A stretch of 64,000 nt of DNA from Streptococcus suis (lineage in GTDB: Bacteria; Bacillota; Bacilli; Lactobacillales; Streptococcaceae), in contig NZ_POQQ01000060.1 in assembly GCF_002964575.1 (NCBI RefSeq), positions 1 through 64,000 on the forward strand, given 5' to 3'. Of this stretch, positions 42,329-53,272 are shown piece after piece. Within the stretch, counting starts at the first letter, position 1; the number at the start of each line of letters is the position of its first letter. A program made the translations under genes and the position numbers. Below the pieces are notes generated by a model. It had not been told where the DNA came from and searched no databases. It worked only from the letters and a program-made list of their open reading frames with translations.

Positions 42329-42335
42329 CAAGCAT

Positions 42336-42632
42336 CTATTCTTCAATAGCTGTTTCTGCTTCTTCTACAATAGCTGAAGCCGCTGGTGCACTGGCCACAC
42401 GGTTACGAATAGCCCCACGTTCAAAGGTCAAGTAGACCCCGTCCACATCCAAGACAACCTTCTTCTCATCGATTTCATCAACAATACCAAACAGACCACC
42501 AATAGTCACAATTTCATCACCTTTTTTAATTTGGCTGAGTACTTCTTGGCGTTGTTTTTGTTGTTTGCGCTGTGAATAAAACATGAAACCAACCATAGCC
42601 ACCATGATTAGGGGTAAAAATAAACTTTCCAT
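42336..42632 (-). CDS. yajC: Preprotein translocase subunit YajC
   Basis: 98 residues from the ATG at 42632 (MESLFLPLIMVAMVGFMFY), chosen for GAGGTG 8 bases upstream. One N-terminal membrane helix is followed by RKQQKQRQEVLSQIKKGDEIVTIGG, the YajC signature. It works with SecDF/YidC at the Sec translocon. Confidence 0.93.
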   Translation of the reverse strand: MESLFLPLIMVAMVGFMFYSQRKQQKQRQEVLSQIKKGDEIVTIGGLFGIVDEIDEKKVVLDVDGVYLTFERGAIRNRVASAPAASAIVEEAETAIEE

Positions 42633-42729
42633 ACGGAACACCTCATTCAATTTTTGATAGGTTTGATTATATCAAATTTTTTCTATGTGGGCAAAGAAAA
42701 GAATAACTTCCTCTCATCCTTAGAGAACA

Positions 42730-43065
42730 TCAGTAAGGGTAGATCTCAGATAAATGAATAATCTTCTGAACCGCCCATGCTGTTGACATAAGCAAGAGTA
42801 TAATTCCAACTACTACTAATATCAGCCGTCCCTTTTTGGAAACTTGTTTAGGAAGCCCGTATCCCAGTGCAAACCCAGATAAGGGAAAGACCCATAATCC
42901 TGAAAATTGATAGGTAAATGGTAACAAGAGCCCCACCATTAAGCTGATATAGTGGTAAATTTTATTCCCCAAACGAGGCAAGGACCATGCAACTACAAAG
43001 GCAATGTAGCTGACAGAGGCTGTCAAAATCAATAAAATGATCCCGGCAATAAAAAACGCTATCAT
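42730..43065 (-). CDS. Small four-helix membrane protein, unknown function
   Basis: 111 residues with four predicted membrane segments (AFFIAGIILLILTASVSYIAF, HYISLMVGLLLPFTYQFSG, WVFPLSGFALGYGLP and GRLILVVVGIILLLMSTAWAV). No known family is recognised. It lies between purA and yajC, all on the minus strand, and begins 46 bases after the purA stop codon. It may be co-transcribed with purA. Confidence 0.65.
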   Translation of the reverse strand: MIAFFIAGIILLILTASVSYIAFVVAWSLPRLGNKIYHYISLMVGLLLPFTYQFSGLWVFPLSGFALGYGLPKQVSKKGRLILVVVGIILLLMSTAWAVQKIIHLSEIYPY

Positions 43066-43110
43066 ACTCTTATCCCCTCATATCCTCAAGGTACATTTGT
43101 AAGGCGGCCT

Positions 43111-44418
<1,308 letters not shown>

Positions 44419-44488
44419 CTAGCTGACCAGTCCAGCCTTTCTTCTACTTCTGGCAGGAATCTCACCTGCAAGTTTCGTTTTACAATCC

Positions 44489-44517
44489 ATTCTACCAAAA
44501 AACGAACATTTTTTCAA
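44489..44517 (-). promoter_or_regulatory. purA promoter
   Basis: On the minus strand TTGAAA (44517-44512) and TAGAAT (44494-44489) have a 17-base spacer and a TGG before the -10 box. The spacer contains a CGAAC site (plus-strand AACGAACATT), a PurR-box-like sequence placed to block or adjust the polymerase. Confidence 0.75.
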
Positions 44518-44610
44518 GAATTTCCAATATTTTCGTTTATGTCGGATGTTATTCCCTGTCGCATTGTTTTTAATCTCAAAATACGAACAAACGTTTGTTC
44601 TGAACATTTT
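44501..44610. promoter_or_regulatory. Cluster of PurR-box-like CGAAC sites
   Basis: AACGAACATT (44501-44510), TACGAACAAA (44582-44591), its mirror in TTTGTTC, and TGAACATTTT (44601-44610) resemble the Firmicute PurR box core (CGAACWWT). The middle pair forms the perfect palindrome GAACAAACGTTTGTTC (44585-44600). The location next to purA supports PurR. A LexA-type site is less likely since no SOS gene is adjacent. Confidence 0.5.
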
Positions 44611-44763
44611 TAAATTTGTTTTTGATAGGAATTTCCGAAGACTCCTCATCCTTTCCTTTTACCAACTTCATTTTTTCTTTCAAAACGTAGCAGAAATTTG
44701 TATTTGTTTTACAAACTAGATAAAATTGGTGTAAGACACTATCAGAAATTGGACGGATTGCTT

Positions 44764-46995
44764 ATGTTACAGAAATTATCTCCAAATAGCCCCATCCTCC
44801 AAGCCACATTTGGTTTGGAACGGGAATCCTTACGAATAAATAGCGACAACCGCGTTGCTCAGACACCACACCCTGAAACATTGGGTTCACGCAGTTTTCA
44901 CCCCTATATCCAGACCGATTACAGCGAGCCACAACTAGAACTGATTACACCCGTGGCTCATTCGACCAAGGAAGCCCGTCGTTTCCTCGGAGCCATCACG
45001 GATGTAGCGGTGCGGTCTATGGAAAAAACGGAATACCTATGGCCCCTGTCCATGCCACCTGTGATTTCAGCGGATGAAATTCAGATTGCTCAGCTGGAAA
45101 GTGACTATGAGTATCAGTACCGTGTTGGTTTGGCAGAACGCTATGGTAAGTTGCTCCAGTCTATGTCAGGCATCCACTACAACTTCGAGCTCGGCAAGGA
45201 CCTGACCCAGCAACTCTTTGAAGCCAGCGATTACGACGACCTCATCACCTTCAAAAACGCCCTCTATCTCAAGCTGGCTCAGAATTTCCTACGCTACCGC
45301 TGGCTCTTGACCTACCTCTACGGAGCTAGCAGTCTGGCTGAAAAAGGATTTTTGACTGATGAAATCGGCTGCGTGCGGTCCATCCGCAACTCCAACTACG
45401 GCTATGTCAACGCCCCCGATGTCCGCATCTCCTTCTCTTCTTTGGAGCAATATGTGACCGACATCGAGCAGGCGGTTGCTAGCGGTCAGCTGTCTGCCGA
45501 AAAGGAGTTTTACTCTGCTGTCCGCCTCCGTGGTGCCAAGACCAGTCGGGACTACTTGACCAAGGGCATCACCTACCTGGAGTTCCGCAACTTCGACCTC
45601 AATCCCTTTGAGCCTCTTGCCATTAGCCAAGAAACCCTCGACACCACCCACCTCTTTGCTCTAGCTCTGCTCTGGCTTGATGACATGGAGCAGGTTGACA
45701 AGGAATTGGCTCAGGCAGCAGACCTCAACAACCACATCGCCCTCAGCCACCCCCACACTCTCCTACCAGCAGAGGCAGACGCCAACCCTATCCTGACCGC
45801 CATGAAGGCTATCGTTCAACATTTCGGACTGGACGACTACTACAGCCAGCTCATCACTCAAGTAGAGGCGGCCCTTCAAGACCCTCGTCTGACCCTTTCT
45901 GGAAAAATAGCAGAGCAGGTTGAAGACGGGTCTTTGGAACGATTTGGCCAGCAGCAAGGCAAGACTTTCCATGACTATGCTTGGACAGCGCCTTACGCCC
46001 TCAAGGGCTATGAAAACATGGAACTCTCCACCCAGATGATTCTCTTTGACGCCATTCAAATGGGCCTACATGTCGAGATTTTGGATGAAGAAGACCAGTT
46101 TCTCAAACTCTGGCATGGTGACCATGTCGAGTACATCAAAAATGGCAACATGACCTCCAAGGACAACTACGTCATTCCTCTGGCCATGGCCAACAAGGTC
46201 GTGACCAAGAAAATCTTGGACCAGGCTGGTTTTCCAGTGCCTGCGGGAGCTGAATTTTCTAACAAGGAAAATGCCCTGCGGTATTACGGACAGGTAGCCA
46301 GCTCTGCTATTGTTGTCAAACCAAAATCTACCAATTTCGGCCTAGGTATCTCTATCTTCCAAGAACCAGCGAGCCTTGCGGACTATGAAAAAGCCCTTGA
46401 CATCGCCTTTTCGGAAGACAGCCATGTGCTAGTTGAGGAGTTTGTAGCGGGAACAGAGTACCGTTTCTTTATCCTTGACGGCAAGTGCGAGGCTGTCCTG
46501 CTCCGCGTCGCAGCCAATGTCGTAGGGGATGGACAGTCAACCATCCGAGAATTAGTGGACCAAAAAAATCAAGATCCCCTGCGTGGCCGTGATCACCGTT
46601 CACCGCTTGAAATCATTAACTTGGGCGACATCGAACTGCTTATGTTAGAGCAACAGGGCTACACACCTGATACTGTTTTGCCAGAAGGCCTTCAAGCCTT
46701 TCTGCGTGGCAATTCCAACATCTCTACCGGTGGCGACTCTATTGATATGACCGATCAGATGGACGAGACCTACAAGCAACTGGCTGCCGATATGGCGACT
46801 GCTATGGGAGCTTGGGCCTGCGGTGTAGATTTGATTATTCCTGACTGCACCAAGCCAGCCAGCAAAGACGAGCCCAACTGTACCTGCATCGAACTCAACT
46901 TCAACCCTGGCATGTACCTGCATACCTATACCTACGCAGGACCTGGTCAGAGCATTACACCGAAGATTTTGCGGAAGTTGTTTCCTGAACTTTAA
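44764..46995 (+). CDS. gshF: Bifunctional glutamate-cysteine ligase/glutathione synthetase
   Basis: 743 residues from the ATG at 44764 ([19 protein letters not shown]), near the usual GshF length of about 750; an upstream TTG at 44698 is possible but less likely. The N-terminal two thirds is a gamma-glutamylcysteine ligase domain ([33 protein letters not shown]); the C-terminal ATP-grasp domain (about residues 490-743) has [16 protein letters not shown] and a metal-binding [13 protein letters not shown]. It makes glutathione in one protein, as known for several streptococci. The GC-rich codon use in the middle is higher than in neighbours. Confidence 0.96.
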   Translation: MLQKLSPNSPILQATFGLERESLRINSDNRVAQTPHPETLGSRSFHPYIQTDYSEPQLELITPVAHSTKEARRFLGAITDVAVRSMEKTEYLWPLSMPPVISADEIQIAQLESDYEYQYRVGLAERYGKLLQSMSGIHYNFELGKDLTQQLFEASDYDDLITFKNALYLKLAQNFLRYRWLLTYLYGASSLAEKGFLTDEIGCVRSIRNSNYGYVNAPDVRISFSSLEQYVTDIEQAVASGQLSAEKEFYSAVRLRGAKTSRDYLTKGITYLEFRNFDLNPFEPLAISQETLDTTHLFALALLWLDDMEQVDKELAQAADLNNHIALSHPHTLLPAEADANPILTAMKAIVQHFGLDDYYSQLITQVEAALQDPRLTLSGKIAEQVEDGSLERFGQQQGKTFHDYAWTAPYALKGYENMELSTQMILFDAIQMGLHVEILDEEDQFLKLWHGDHVEYIKNGNMTSKDNYVIPLAMANKVVTKKILDQAGFPVPAGAEFSNKENALRYYGQVASSAIVVKPKSTNFGLGISIFQEPASLADYEKALDIAFSEDSHVLVEEFVAGTEYRFFILDGKCEAVLLRVAANVVGDGQSTIRELVDQKNQDPLRGRDHRSPLEIINLGDIELLMLEQQGYTPDTVLPEGLQAFLRGNSNISTGGDSIDMTDQMDETYKQLAADMATAMGAWACGVDLIIPDCTKPASKDEPNCTCIELNFNPGMYLHTYTYAGPGQSITPKILRKLFPEL

Positions 46996-46997
46996 GA

Positions 46998-47133
46998 GGC
47001 TGGGGAAAAGCCCAGCACCTCTTCTCAGAGTTCGTGTCAACATCTCAGCGCAGTGGTTGATTGGCAGATTTGTTCGTGTTTTACACTCCAAATCTGACCT
47101 AATCAACTGTGCGGGGGTGGGAAGACGAACTCT
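46998..47133. repeat. Nested inverted-repeat element upstream of hslO
   Basis: Starting after gshF, GAGGCTGGG and CCCAGCacCTC form a first hairpin. A second and larger one nests AGAGTTCGT (47027) with ACGAACTCT (about 47125), GTTGATT (47056-47062) with AATCAAC (47101-47107), and CAGATTTG (47065-47072) with CAAATCTG (47089-47096). Similar elements starting with GAGGCTGGG and ending in GTGGGAGTGGG-like runs are scattered in streptococcal genomes. It probably also terminates gshF transcription. Confidence 0.65.
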
Positions 47134-47178
47134 TTTTAGACTGGTCGAGTTCTTTCCCACTCCCATTTTCTCCACTTG

Positions 47179-47187
47179 TGCTATAAT
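47179..47187 (+). promoter_or_regulatory. Extended -10 promoter directly before hslO
   Basis: TGCTATAAT ends only 7 bases before the hslO ATG at 47195. There is no Shine-Dalgarno sequence in between, so a transcript from here would start at or next to the start codon. Confidence 0.55.
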
Positions 47188-47194
47188 AATCCTT

Positions 47195-48061
47195 ATGGAT
47201 AAAATTATTAAGACTCTATCAAAAAGCGGGCATTTTCGTGCCTTTGTGCTGGACAGCACAGAAACCGTGAAAACAGCCCAAGAAAAACACGATACTATGG
47301 CGTCGTCCACCGTTGCACTGGGCCGCACTCTCATTGCCAATCAAATTTTAGCTGCCAATGAAAAAGGCGACACCAAGATCACCCTGAAAATCTTGGCCAG
47401 CGGTGCTGTTGGGGCTATCATCTCCGTTGCCAATACCAAAGGTCAGGTCAAGGGCTACATTCAAAATCCAGACTTGGATTACAAACGGACAGCGACTGGC
47501 GAAGTCATCGTTGGACCTCTTGTGGGGAACGGACAATTCCTAGTCATCACAGACTACGGAACAGGTCATCCTTACAACTCCATGACGCCTTTGATTTCTG
47601 GTGAAATCGGTGAAGACTTTGCCTACTTCCTAACAGACAGCCAGCAGACGCCTTCTGCGGTGGGGCTCAATGTATTGCTGGACGAGGAAGACAAGGTCAA
47701 GGTGGCTGGCGGATTCTTGCTGCAAGTTCTGCCAGGTGCGACTGAGGCTGAGATTGCCCGTTTCGAAAAACGTATCCAAGAAATGCCTGCCATCTCCAGC
47801 TTGCTGGCTTCTGAAAACCACATAGAAGCTCTGCTATCCGCCATTTATGGCGACGACGACTTCAAACGACTGTCAGAAGAAGAAATCGGCTTTGTCTGCG
47901 ACTGCTCTAAGGACCGCTTCCTCGATGCTCTAGCTAGTTTGCCAAAAACCGACCTGCAAGAGATGAAAGACGAGGACAAGGGCGTGGACATCACCTGTCA
48001 ATTCTGCCAGACCCATTACCACTTTGACGAAAACGATTTGGAGGAACTCATCAATGGCTAA
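47195..48061 (+). CDS. hslO: Redox-regulated chaperone Hsp33
   Basis: 288 residues from the ATG at 47195 ([18 protein letters not shown]). The N-terminal chaperone domain has [13 protein letters not shown] and VQGYIQ-like motifs; the C-terminal redox switch has CDCSKDRF (about residue 232) and [10 protein letters not shown] (about residue 265), the four zinc-binding Cys. It protects unfolded proteins in oxidative stress. It overlaps the dus gene by 8 bases. Confidence 0.95.
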   Translation: MDKIIKTLSKSGHFRAFVLDSTETVKTAQEKHDTMASSTVALGRTLIANQILAANEKGDTKITLKILASGAVGAIISVANTKGQVKGYIQNPDLDYKRTATGEVIVGPLVGNGQFLVITDYGTGHPYNSMTPLISGEIGEDFAYFLTDSQQTPSAVGLNVLLDEEDKVKVAGGFLLQVLPGATEAEIARFEKRIQEMPAISSLLASENHIEALLSAIYGDDDFKRLSEEEIGFVCDCSKDRFLDALASLPKTDLQEMKDEDKGVDITCQFCQTHYHFDENDLEELING

Positions 48062-49058
48062 TCTCAACACTCCTTTTATGATTGGTGATGTGGAAGTCCC
48101 CAATCGCTGCGTGCTAGCCCCTATGGCTGGCGTGACCAACTCGGCCTTCCGCACCATTGCCAAAGAAATGGGCGCAGGCCTGGTCGTTATGGAAATGATT
48201 TCTGAAAAAGGCCTTCTCTACAACAACGAGAAGACCCTCCACATGCTCCATATCGACGACAACGAATACCCCATGTCCATCCAGCTTTTTGGTGGCGATG
48301 CCGAAGGACTGAAACGGGCTGCCGACTTCATCCAGAAGAACACCAAGGCCAACATCGTGGATATCAACATGGGTTGCCCTGTCAACAAGGTCATCAAGAA
48401 TGAGGCCGGTGCCAAGTGGCTCAAGGACCCCGACAAGATTTACCACATCATCAAGGAAGTGACCTCAGTCCTCGATATTCCCTTGACTGTTAAAATGCGG
48501 ACGGGTTGGAACAATACCGACCTAGCGGTCGAAAATGCCCTGGCCGCAGAAAGTGCCGGCGTGTCTGCCCTAGCCATGCACGGACGGACCCGCGAGCAGA
48601 TGTACACAGGAACCGTTGACCTGGAAACCCTCACCAAGGTAGCCAGCAGCCTGACCAAGATTCCTTTCATCGCAAACGGCGACATCCGCACTGTCGAAGA
48701 TGCCCGCCAGCGAATCGAGGAAGTCGGAGCTGATGCCGTCATGGTCGGACGGACTGCTATGGGCAATCCTTACATCTTCAACCAAATCAACCACTATCTT
48801 GAAACTGGAGAAGTCCTGCCCGACCTCTCCTTCGATGACAAACTCAATGTCGCCTTCGACCACCTGACCCGACTGACCAATCTCAAGGGCGAGTCAGTTG
48901 CCGTCCGCGAATTCCGTGGCCTTGCTCCCCACTATCTCCGTGGCTCAGCAGGTGCTGCCAAAATTCGTGGCGCCGTTGCCAAGGCAGAAACCATTGAGCA
49001 GGTCCAAGAACTCTTTGACCAGGCACGAGAAGCTTATCAAGAACGGATTGCCAAATAA
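48054..49058 (+). CDS. dus: tRNA-dihydrouridine synthase (DusB type)
   Basis: 334 residues from the ATG at 48054 ([18 protein letters not shown]). FMN barrel enzyme; catalytic Cys in [20 protein letters not shown] (about residue 106), preceded by [12 protein letters not shown]. It reduces uridines in tRNA D-loops. GGAGG precedes the start inside hslO, so the two genes are coupled, as in many streptococci. Confidence 0.94.
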   Translation: MANLNTPFMIGDVEVPNRCVLAPMAGVTNSAFRTIAKEMGAGLVVMEMISEKGLLYNNEKTLHMLHIDDNEYPMSIQLFGGDAEGLKRAADFIQKNTKANIVDINMGCPVNKVIKNEAGAKWLKDPDKIYHIIKEVTSVLDIPLTVKMRTGWNNTDLAVENALAAESAGVSALAMHGRTREQMYTGTVDLETLTKVASSLTKIPFIANGDIRTVEDARQRIEEVGADAVMVGRTAMGNPYIFNQINHYLETGEVLPDLSFDDKLNVAFDHLTRLTNLKGESVAVREFRGLAPHYLRGSAGAAKIRGAVAKAETIEQVQELFDQAREAYQERIAK

Positions 49059-49089
49059 GACAATCTAGCAGGTATAAACTCGCTAACAA

Positions 49090-49138
49090 TGAAAAAACGC
49101 ATAAAACCAAGGTTATGACCTGATTTTATGCGTTTTTT
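49090..49138. terminator. Terminator, copy 1 (after dus)
   Basis: AAAAAACGCATAAAA and TTTTATGCGTTTTTT form a 15-bp stem with a central loop. The whole is nearly identical to 50173-50220, with one base different in the loop-side arm. Confidence 0.9.
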
Positions 49139-49157
49139 CGTATAGATTACTACATGT

Positions 49158-49400
49158 TTAGTAACGATAATCGGGGTCGTAATGAATGTAGATACTATTC
49201 TTATCGTCGTATTCGTAGGTTAATTTCCAACGGTTGATAATACGAATAGAATTTTTATCTGGTAACCATCTTAGCAAGGCTAAAAGTGTACAATCTGGTT
49301 CTTTGCTATAGAGAACCAGTTCTGTTTCATCATTTCCGATGAACACATTTAAATTTGGATGAACATGGATAGTATACTGTCTAAATGAATACTGTTTCAC
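49158..49400 (-). CDS. Small protein, paralogue of the next, candidate immunity protein
   Basis: 80 residues (MKQYSFRQYTIHVHPNLNV...). It aligns over its whole length with the 77-residue protein encoded upstream: shared features are MK, a GNDE at about residue 23, a D-x-T, a Trp near residue 57, and a C-terminal NS-x-x-IY. No known family is recognised, and no membrane segment or signal is present, so it is cytoplasmic. It is the third gene of a cassette whose first gene encodes a secreted toxin-like protein. It overlaps the previous gene by 4 bases. Confidence 0.65.
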   Translation of the reverse strand: MKQYSFRQYTIHVHPNLNVFIGNDETELVLYSKEPDCTLLALLRWLPDKNSIRIINRWKLTYEYDDKNSIYIHYDPDYRY

Positions 49401-49630
49401 TCAACTCCCTCCTCTTCCATAGAATAAATAGTTACCGAGTTACCTGAGATTTCATGCTCCACACCCCAAAATGTATCTACCAAAAGTCTACCCTCTTTAG
49501 AAAGTTTTACCTGACAGCAGATTGCAGTATGGTCTGGAAAGATAACTAATATCTCATCATTTCCATCATAAACTGGGTGTAGTTTTTCAGAAATCTTAAT
49601 TTCAAAATGATTTAGTTGAAATGATTTCAT
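49397..49630 (-). CDS. Small protein, candidate immunity protein
   Basis: 77 residues (MKSFQLNHFEIKISEKLHP...). It is paralogous to the 80-residue protein that follows (GNDEILVIF, DHTAICC, FWGVEHEISGNSVTIYSM). Acidic C-terminus (EEEGVE). It starts 18 bases after the secreted protein gene and has AGGAGG upstream. Two copies side by side suggest a duplicated antidote gene or one gene each for two toxin variants (inference). Confidence 0.65.
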   Translation of the reverse strand: MKSFQLNHFEIKISEKLHPVYDGNDEILVIFPDHTAICCQVKLSKEGRLLVDTFWGVEHEISGNSVTIYSMEEEGVE

Positions 49631-49648
49631 TAAATCCTCCTAATTGAA

Positions 49649-50032
49649 CTATGGTCGTAGATAGTTTCCATACTTGTCGTATGTACCTAATGGTTTACCG
49701 TTTCTGTTGAATAGTTTCCAATAGCTCCCTCCATGAGGTCCATTTCCGGAATTGACTGACCAATCTCTCACAACATAAGTTCCTCTTGGTCCGAAATATG
49801 TACCAGCTCTACCAGATGCTGCTGTTCCAAATCTATTTGAAAATCCTGATAGATTTATATGAGATAATCTACCACCACCTTCAAGGTTTGAGTTATGAAT
49901 AGACCTAGTTTCGATAGGTGTTTCAATCCGACTAGCAGCCTGAACAGATGACATTGATGACATAACTGTAATCAATACAGTAAACAAGCAAATAAAACAA
50001 GTGATAGTTTTTTCCAAAAGATTCTTTTTCAT
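49649..50032 (-). CDS. Secreted small toxin-like protein
   Basis: 127 residues from the ATG at 50032 (MKKNLLEKTITCFICLF), with AGGAGGTGG upstream. Sec signal peptide with probable cleavage after VQA (about residue 32). The mature part is short, Gly- and Arg-rich and basic, and ends GPHGGSYWKLFNRNGKPLG then TYDKYGNYLRP, reminiscent of the C-terminal toxin domains of polymorphic toxins (HGG...W-x-F-x-x-x-G-x-x-x-x-T-x-D-x-x-G-N; Ntox21-like). It has no delivery domain, so it may be a stand-alone secreted toxin or bacteriocin-like protein. Function is inferred. Confidence 0.6.
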   Translation of the reverse strand: MKKNLLEKTITCFICLFTVLITVMSSMSSVQAASRIETPIETRSIHNSNLEGGGRLSHINLSGFSNRFGTAASGRAGTYFGPRGTYVVRDWSVNSGNGPHGGSYWKLFNRNGKPLGTYDKYGNYLRP

Positions 50033-50172
50033 AAGAACCACCTCCTTTTTTTGATGAGTATATAGTAACAAATAAAATTACAATAGTCAAAAAAAATTGT
50101 ATTTTCTTGTACATATACAAGGCATCTCCGAACGTTCGTTAAAATACATGGAGCTTTCGTAAAAATCAGTAA

Positions 50173-50220
50173 TAAAAAACGCATAAAACCAAGGTTATGA
50201 CCTGGTTTTATGCGTTTTTT
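50173..50220. terminator. Terminator, copy 2
   Basis: A second copy of the 49090-49138 terminator, differing by one base (GACCTG-G against GACCTG-A). It lies just past the stop codon of the nadR-like gene on the minus strand. Confidence 0.9.
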
Positions 50221-50230
50221 CTATACTGTT

Positions 50231-50722
50231 TTACATGCTTTCCTTTCCAAAAAAGGCCAGAAAGGCAGGGGCAATGTAATCATGGTATTGTTGAGGATGT
50301 TCACGAATGAGGGTGGCTGAAATACCAAATTTTCTAGGACTATAATGGGCTTGATAGCCTCGCCTATGCAGTTCCTGAGCGTATTCTTCCTCGGACACAT
50401 AGAAGACTGGCACTTGATTTTCAGACAGGTCCAACAAAGCAAGCAAGCGGTCTAACCAAAGATCCCAGCCATCTGGATAGGCTGGCAAGTCGGTTTCATC
50501 AAGCGCATAAACTCTCACCAAATCATCTTTCTTAAACTGCTCTTGAGCAAATTGAAAACGTTTGGCCAGGTCTAAACCTATCCTATCCCCACGATCCTTG
50601 TCATATCCTGAAACCACCACACAAACCTGACCACAAGCCAACTTTGCTCGTTCAATCAAATCCAAATGCCCCTTGTGCATGGGAGCAAAGGTTCCAAAAA
50701 CGACTGCTACGGTTTGTTTCAT
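50231..50722 (-). CDS. NadR-like nicotinamide-nucleotide adenylyltransferase domain protein
   Basis: 163 residues. The cytidylyltransferase-fold motif GTFAPMHKGHLDLIERAK (about residues 10-27) and the C-terminal ISATLIREHP are those of NMN adenylyltransferases. NadR proteins often carry a C-terminal ribosylnicotinamide kinase domain; it is missing here. It probably adds AMP to a nucleotide in NAD synthesis or salvage; a different cytidylyl/adenylyl substrate is possible. Confidence 0.75.
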   Translation of the reverse strand: MKQTVAVVFGTFAPMHKGHLDLIERAKLACGQVCVVVSGYDKDRGDRIGLDLAKRFQFAQEQFKKDDLVRVYALDETDLPAYPDGWDLWLDRLLALLDLSENQVPVFYVSEEEYAQELHRRGYQAHYSPRKFGISATLIREHPQQYHDYIAPAFLAFFGKESM

Positions 50723-50725
50723 ACC

Positions 50726-50809
50726 TTACCTTTCACACCCGAAAACCATTTTATTGCGGCAGATAAAGTCCTCACAATCTGCTTCTAAAAGCGGTCTTAG
50801 TTCTACCAT
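50726..50809 (-). pseudogene. 27-codon remnant of a GNAT acetyltransferase
   Basis: An ATG at 50809 with an ideal GAGGAGG upstream opens MVELRPLLEADCEDFICRNK, like the first strand and helix of GNAT acetyltransferases (RPL-x-x-x-D-x-E-D-F). The frame stops after 27 codons. It is a gene start without its body, or a tiny upstream coding sequence coupling clpC and nadR-like translation. Confidence 0.4.
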
Positions 50810-50817
50810 TTTTCCTC

Positions 50818-53268
50818 CTATTTGACCACATCAAATTTGAGTTCTTCGCCCTTTACCCCAACCTTCAAGGTCGAACCAGTAGCCAAGTCACCACGGAGTA
50901 ACATTTCTGCCAATGGATCTTCCAATTTGGTTTGTATGAGTCTACGAAGAGGACGAGCCCCCATTTCTGAGTCGTAACCTTGTTTAGCCAATAACTTGAG
51001 GGCGGACGGTTGCAGTTTAAGGGTAATGCCTTTCTCAGCTGTTACAACCAACAACGGTTTAACCATGACCTTGACAACATCCTGCATATGGGACTCTGTC
51101 AAGCTATGGAAGACAACTTTCTCGTCAATACGGTTGATAAATTCTGGACGATAGGCTTTTTTCAATTCCTCAAAAATGCGTTTCTCCACTTCCTTATGGT
51201 CCTTAGACAAATCAAGGGCACCAAAACCAACTGTCTTATCATCCCGAAGGGCTGTTGCTCCAAGGTTTGACGTCATGATGATAATGGTATTGGAGAAATC
51301 AACCTTTCGTCCCTTACTGTCCGTCAAGACACCATCATCCAAAACCTGCAAGAGCACATTGAAAATATCTGGATGGGCTTTTTCAACCTCGTCAAAAAGA
51401 AGAACAGAATAAGGTTTGTTCCGAACTTTTTCTGTCAATTCACCACCCTCTTCATAGCCCACGTAGCCTGGAGGGGCACCGTTTAAACGGCTGGCAGCGA
51501 ATTTCTCCATGTATTCAGACATGTCAAAACGGATAAGGGCTGATTCGTCATCAAAGAGGACTTCTGCCAAGGCCTTGGCTAGCTCTGTCTTACCGACACC
51601 AGTTGGCCCTAAGAACATAAAGGAACCAATTGGTCTGCGACCCGTCCGAATACCTGACTGATTACGGCGGATAGCCCTGCTGACTGCAGAAATGGCTTCT
51701 TCTTGCCCGATGACACGCTTGTGCAATTCTGCTTCCAGGTTCAAATACTTCTTGGTATCTGACTGGCTGAGCTTGGCTACAGGAATACCTGACAAGCGAC
51801 TGAGGGTTTCTAAAACATCCTCTTCCGTCACTTCTAAGTCATAGTGTTGACTTGTCTTCGTAGCTTCTTTTGCCTCAAGTAAGAGCTTGCTGGCGGTCTT
51901 GTATTTTCGAGCCATCAGCGCTTTATCAATGCTGGTCAGACCTGTTTCTTCTGCCTGACCTTTCACCCGATTTTGTACTGTCGCACTGGCTTCATCTAGC
52001 AGGTCAATGGCAGAATCTGGCAGATTTTTGCTGGTCAAATATCGCTTAGCGTAGATGACAGCAGTTTCAACAGCAGTATCTCCAATACGGACCCTATGGT
52101 ATTTCTCAAAAGTCCCTTTAAGGCCTGTCAAAATGGCAATACTGTCCTCAACTGTCGGCTCTTCAATCGTCACCTTGGCGAAACGGCGAACCAAGGCCGC
52201 ATCCTTCTCAATATGCTTCTGATACTCCGTTTGAGTCGTCGCACCAACTGTACGTAGGGTACCACGAGCCAGAGCAGGTTTGAGAATATTGGCCGCATCC
52301 AGAGTCGAATCAATCCCTGACCCTGAACCCATAATGGTATGCAGCTCGTCAATGAAAAGAATGACCTGACCGTCCTCTTCAATATCGTTGATGATATTGT
52401 TCATCCGCTCTTCAAAGTCACCACGGAAACGGGTCCCTGCAATGACATTCATCAGGTCTAGCTCCAAGACACGCATCTGAGCCAGACTAGCAGGTACATC
52501 ACCAGCAGCAACACGCTGGGCAAGACCTAAAGCAAGGGCTGTTTTACCGACACCCGCATCGCCCACCAAAACTGGATTGTTTTTTGTCTTGCGGGAAAGG
52601 ATTTGAATCATCCGTGAAATCTCAGCATCACGGCCAATGACTGGCTCCATCTTGCCTTCGCGGGCTAAAGCGGTCAAATCACGGGTATAGTCCTCCAATC
52701 CACCTGTTTGCGGACCTGGAGGCATGCCCATCATCTGTCCAACATTGGCAGGCTTGGCCTTACCCACTTTCATCAAGCCACGAACAGCCTTCATATCTTC
52801 TTTGGTGAAACCAGCACGGCTTTCCAAACTCTTACGCAAGTCCACAAAACGAATCTTATCATCAGAGTCTTCAAAGTGAAAACCGACCTTGTCTAAAATC
52901 AGACTGGCTGTCGACCGTCTGTTCAAGAGCATGGCTAGGAAAAGATGTTCCGTTCCCAGCTCCTTGGCCTTGACCACTTCCGCAATCTTTTTAGCCAAGC
53001 TTGCCGTTTCATCCAAACGTTTCGAAGATGGCAGGATACGGAAGCTCTCCAAGTCTTCACGATAGACCTTCTCTGTCACGACAAAGGTCGCATGTTCATA
53101 ATCCGAAATCGAAACAGGATATTCTGCCAAGACAGCTCCTGCAACCGTATCGTGATTGATGACAAAGGACAGGAGAATATGCCAGGTTTCCAAATACTCA
53201 CAGGCATAACGCTGGGCGACCAACTGGGCATCTTCAAATACCCTTTGTAAACCAGTTGAAATTTTCAT
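50818..53268 (-). CDS. clpC: ATP-dependent Clp protease ATP-binding subunit ClpC
   Basis: 816 residues. N-domain (about 1-150), two AAA+ domains with Walker [12 protein letters not shown] (about residue 240) and [11 protein letters not shown] (about 560), Walker [14 protein letters not shown], and a UVR-like middle region (about 410-470). It unfolds proteins for ClpP and serves stress response and competence control. It follows ctsR by 4 bases in one CtsR-controlled operon. Confidence 0.95.
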   Translation of the reverse strand: MKISTGLQRVFEDAQLVAQRYACEYLETWHILLSFVINHDTVAGAVLAEYPVSISDYEHATFVVTEKVYREDLESFRILPSSKRLDETASLAKKIAEVVKAKELGTEHLFLAMLLNRRSTASLILDKVGFHFEDSDDKIRFVDLRKSLESRAGFTKEDMKAVRGLMKVGKAKPANVGQMMGMPPGPQTGGLEDYTRDLTALAREGKMEPVIGRDAEISRMIQILSRKTKNNPVLVGDAGVGKTALALGLAQRVAAGDVPASLAQMRVLELDLMNVIAGTRFRGDFEERMNNIINDIEEDGQVILFIDELHTIMGSGSGIDSTLDAANILKPALARGTLRTVGATTQTEYQKHIEKDAALVRRFAKVTIEEPTVEDSIAILTGLKGTFEKYHRVRIGDTAVETAVIYAKRYLTSKNLPDSAIDLLDEASATVQNRVKGQAEETGLTSIDKALMARKYKTASKLLLEAKEATKTSQHYDLEVTEEDVLETLSRLSGIPVAKLSQSDTKKYLNLEAELHKRVIGQEEAISAVSRAIRRNQSGIRTGRRPIGSFMFLGPTGVGKTELAKALAEVLFDDESALIRFDMSEYMEKFAASRLNGAPPGYVGYEEGGELTEKVRNKPYSVLLFDEVEKAHPDIFNVLLQVLDDGVLTDSKGRKVDFSNTIIIMTSNLGATALRDDKTVGFGALDLSKDHKEVEKRIFEELKKAYRPEFINRIDEKVVFHSLTESHMQDVVKVMVKPLLVVTAEKGITLKLQPSALKLLAKQGYDSEMGARPLRRLIQTKLEDPLAEMLLRGDLATGSTLKVGVKGEELKFDVVK

Positions 53269-53272
53269 GAAT

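Noticed and set aside
44584..44600. LexA (SOS) box near purA
   Set aside because: The palindrome partly fits the LexA form, but several similar half sites surround purA and no SOS gene is adjacent, so PurR is the better reading.
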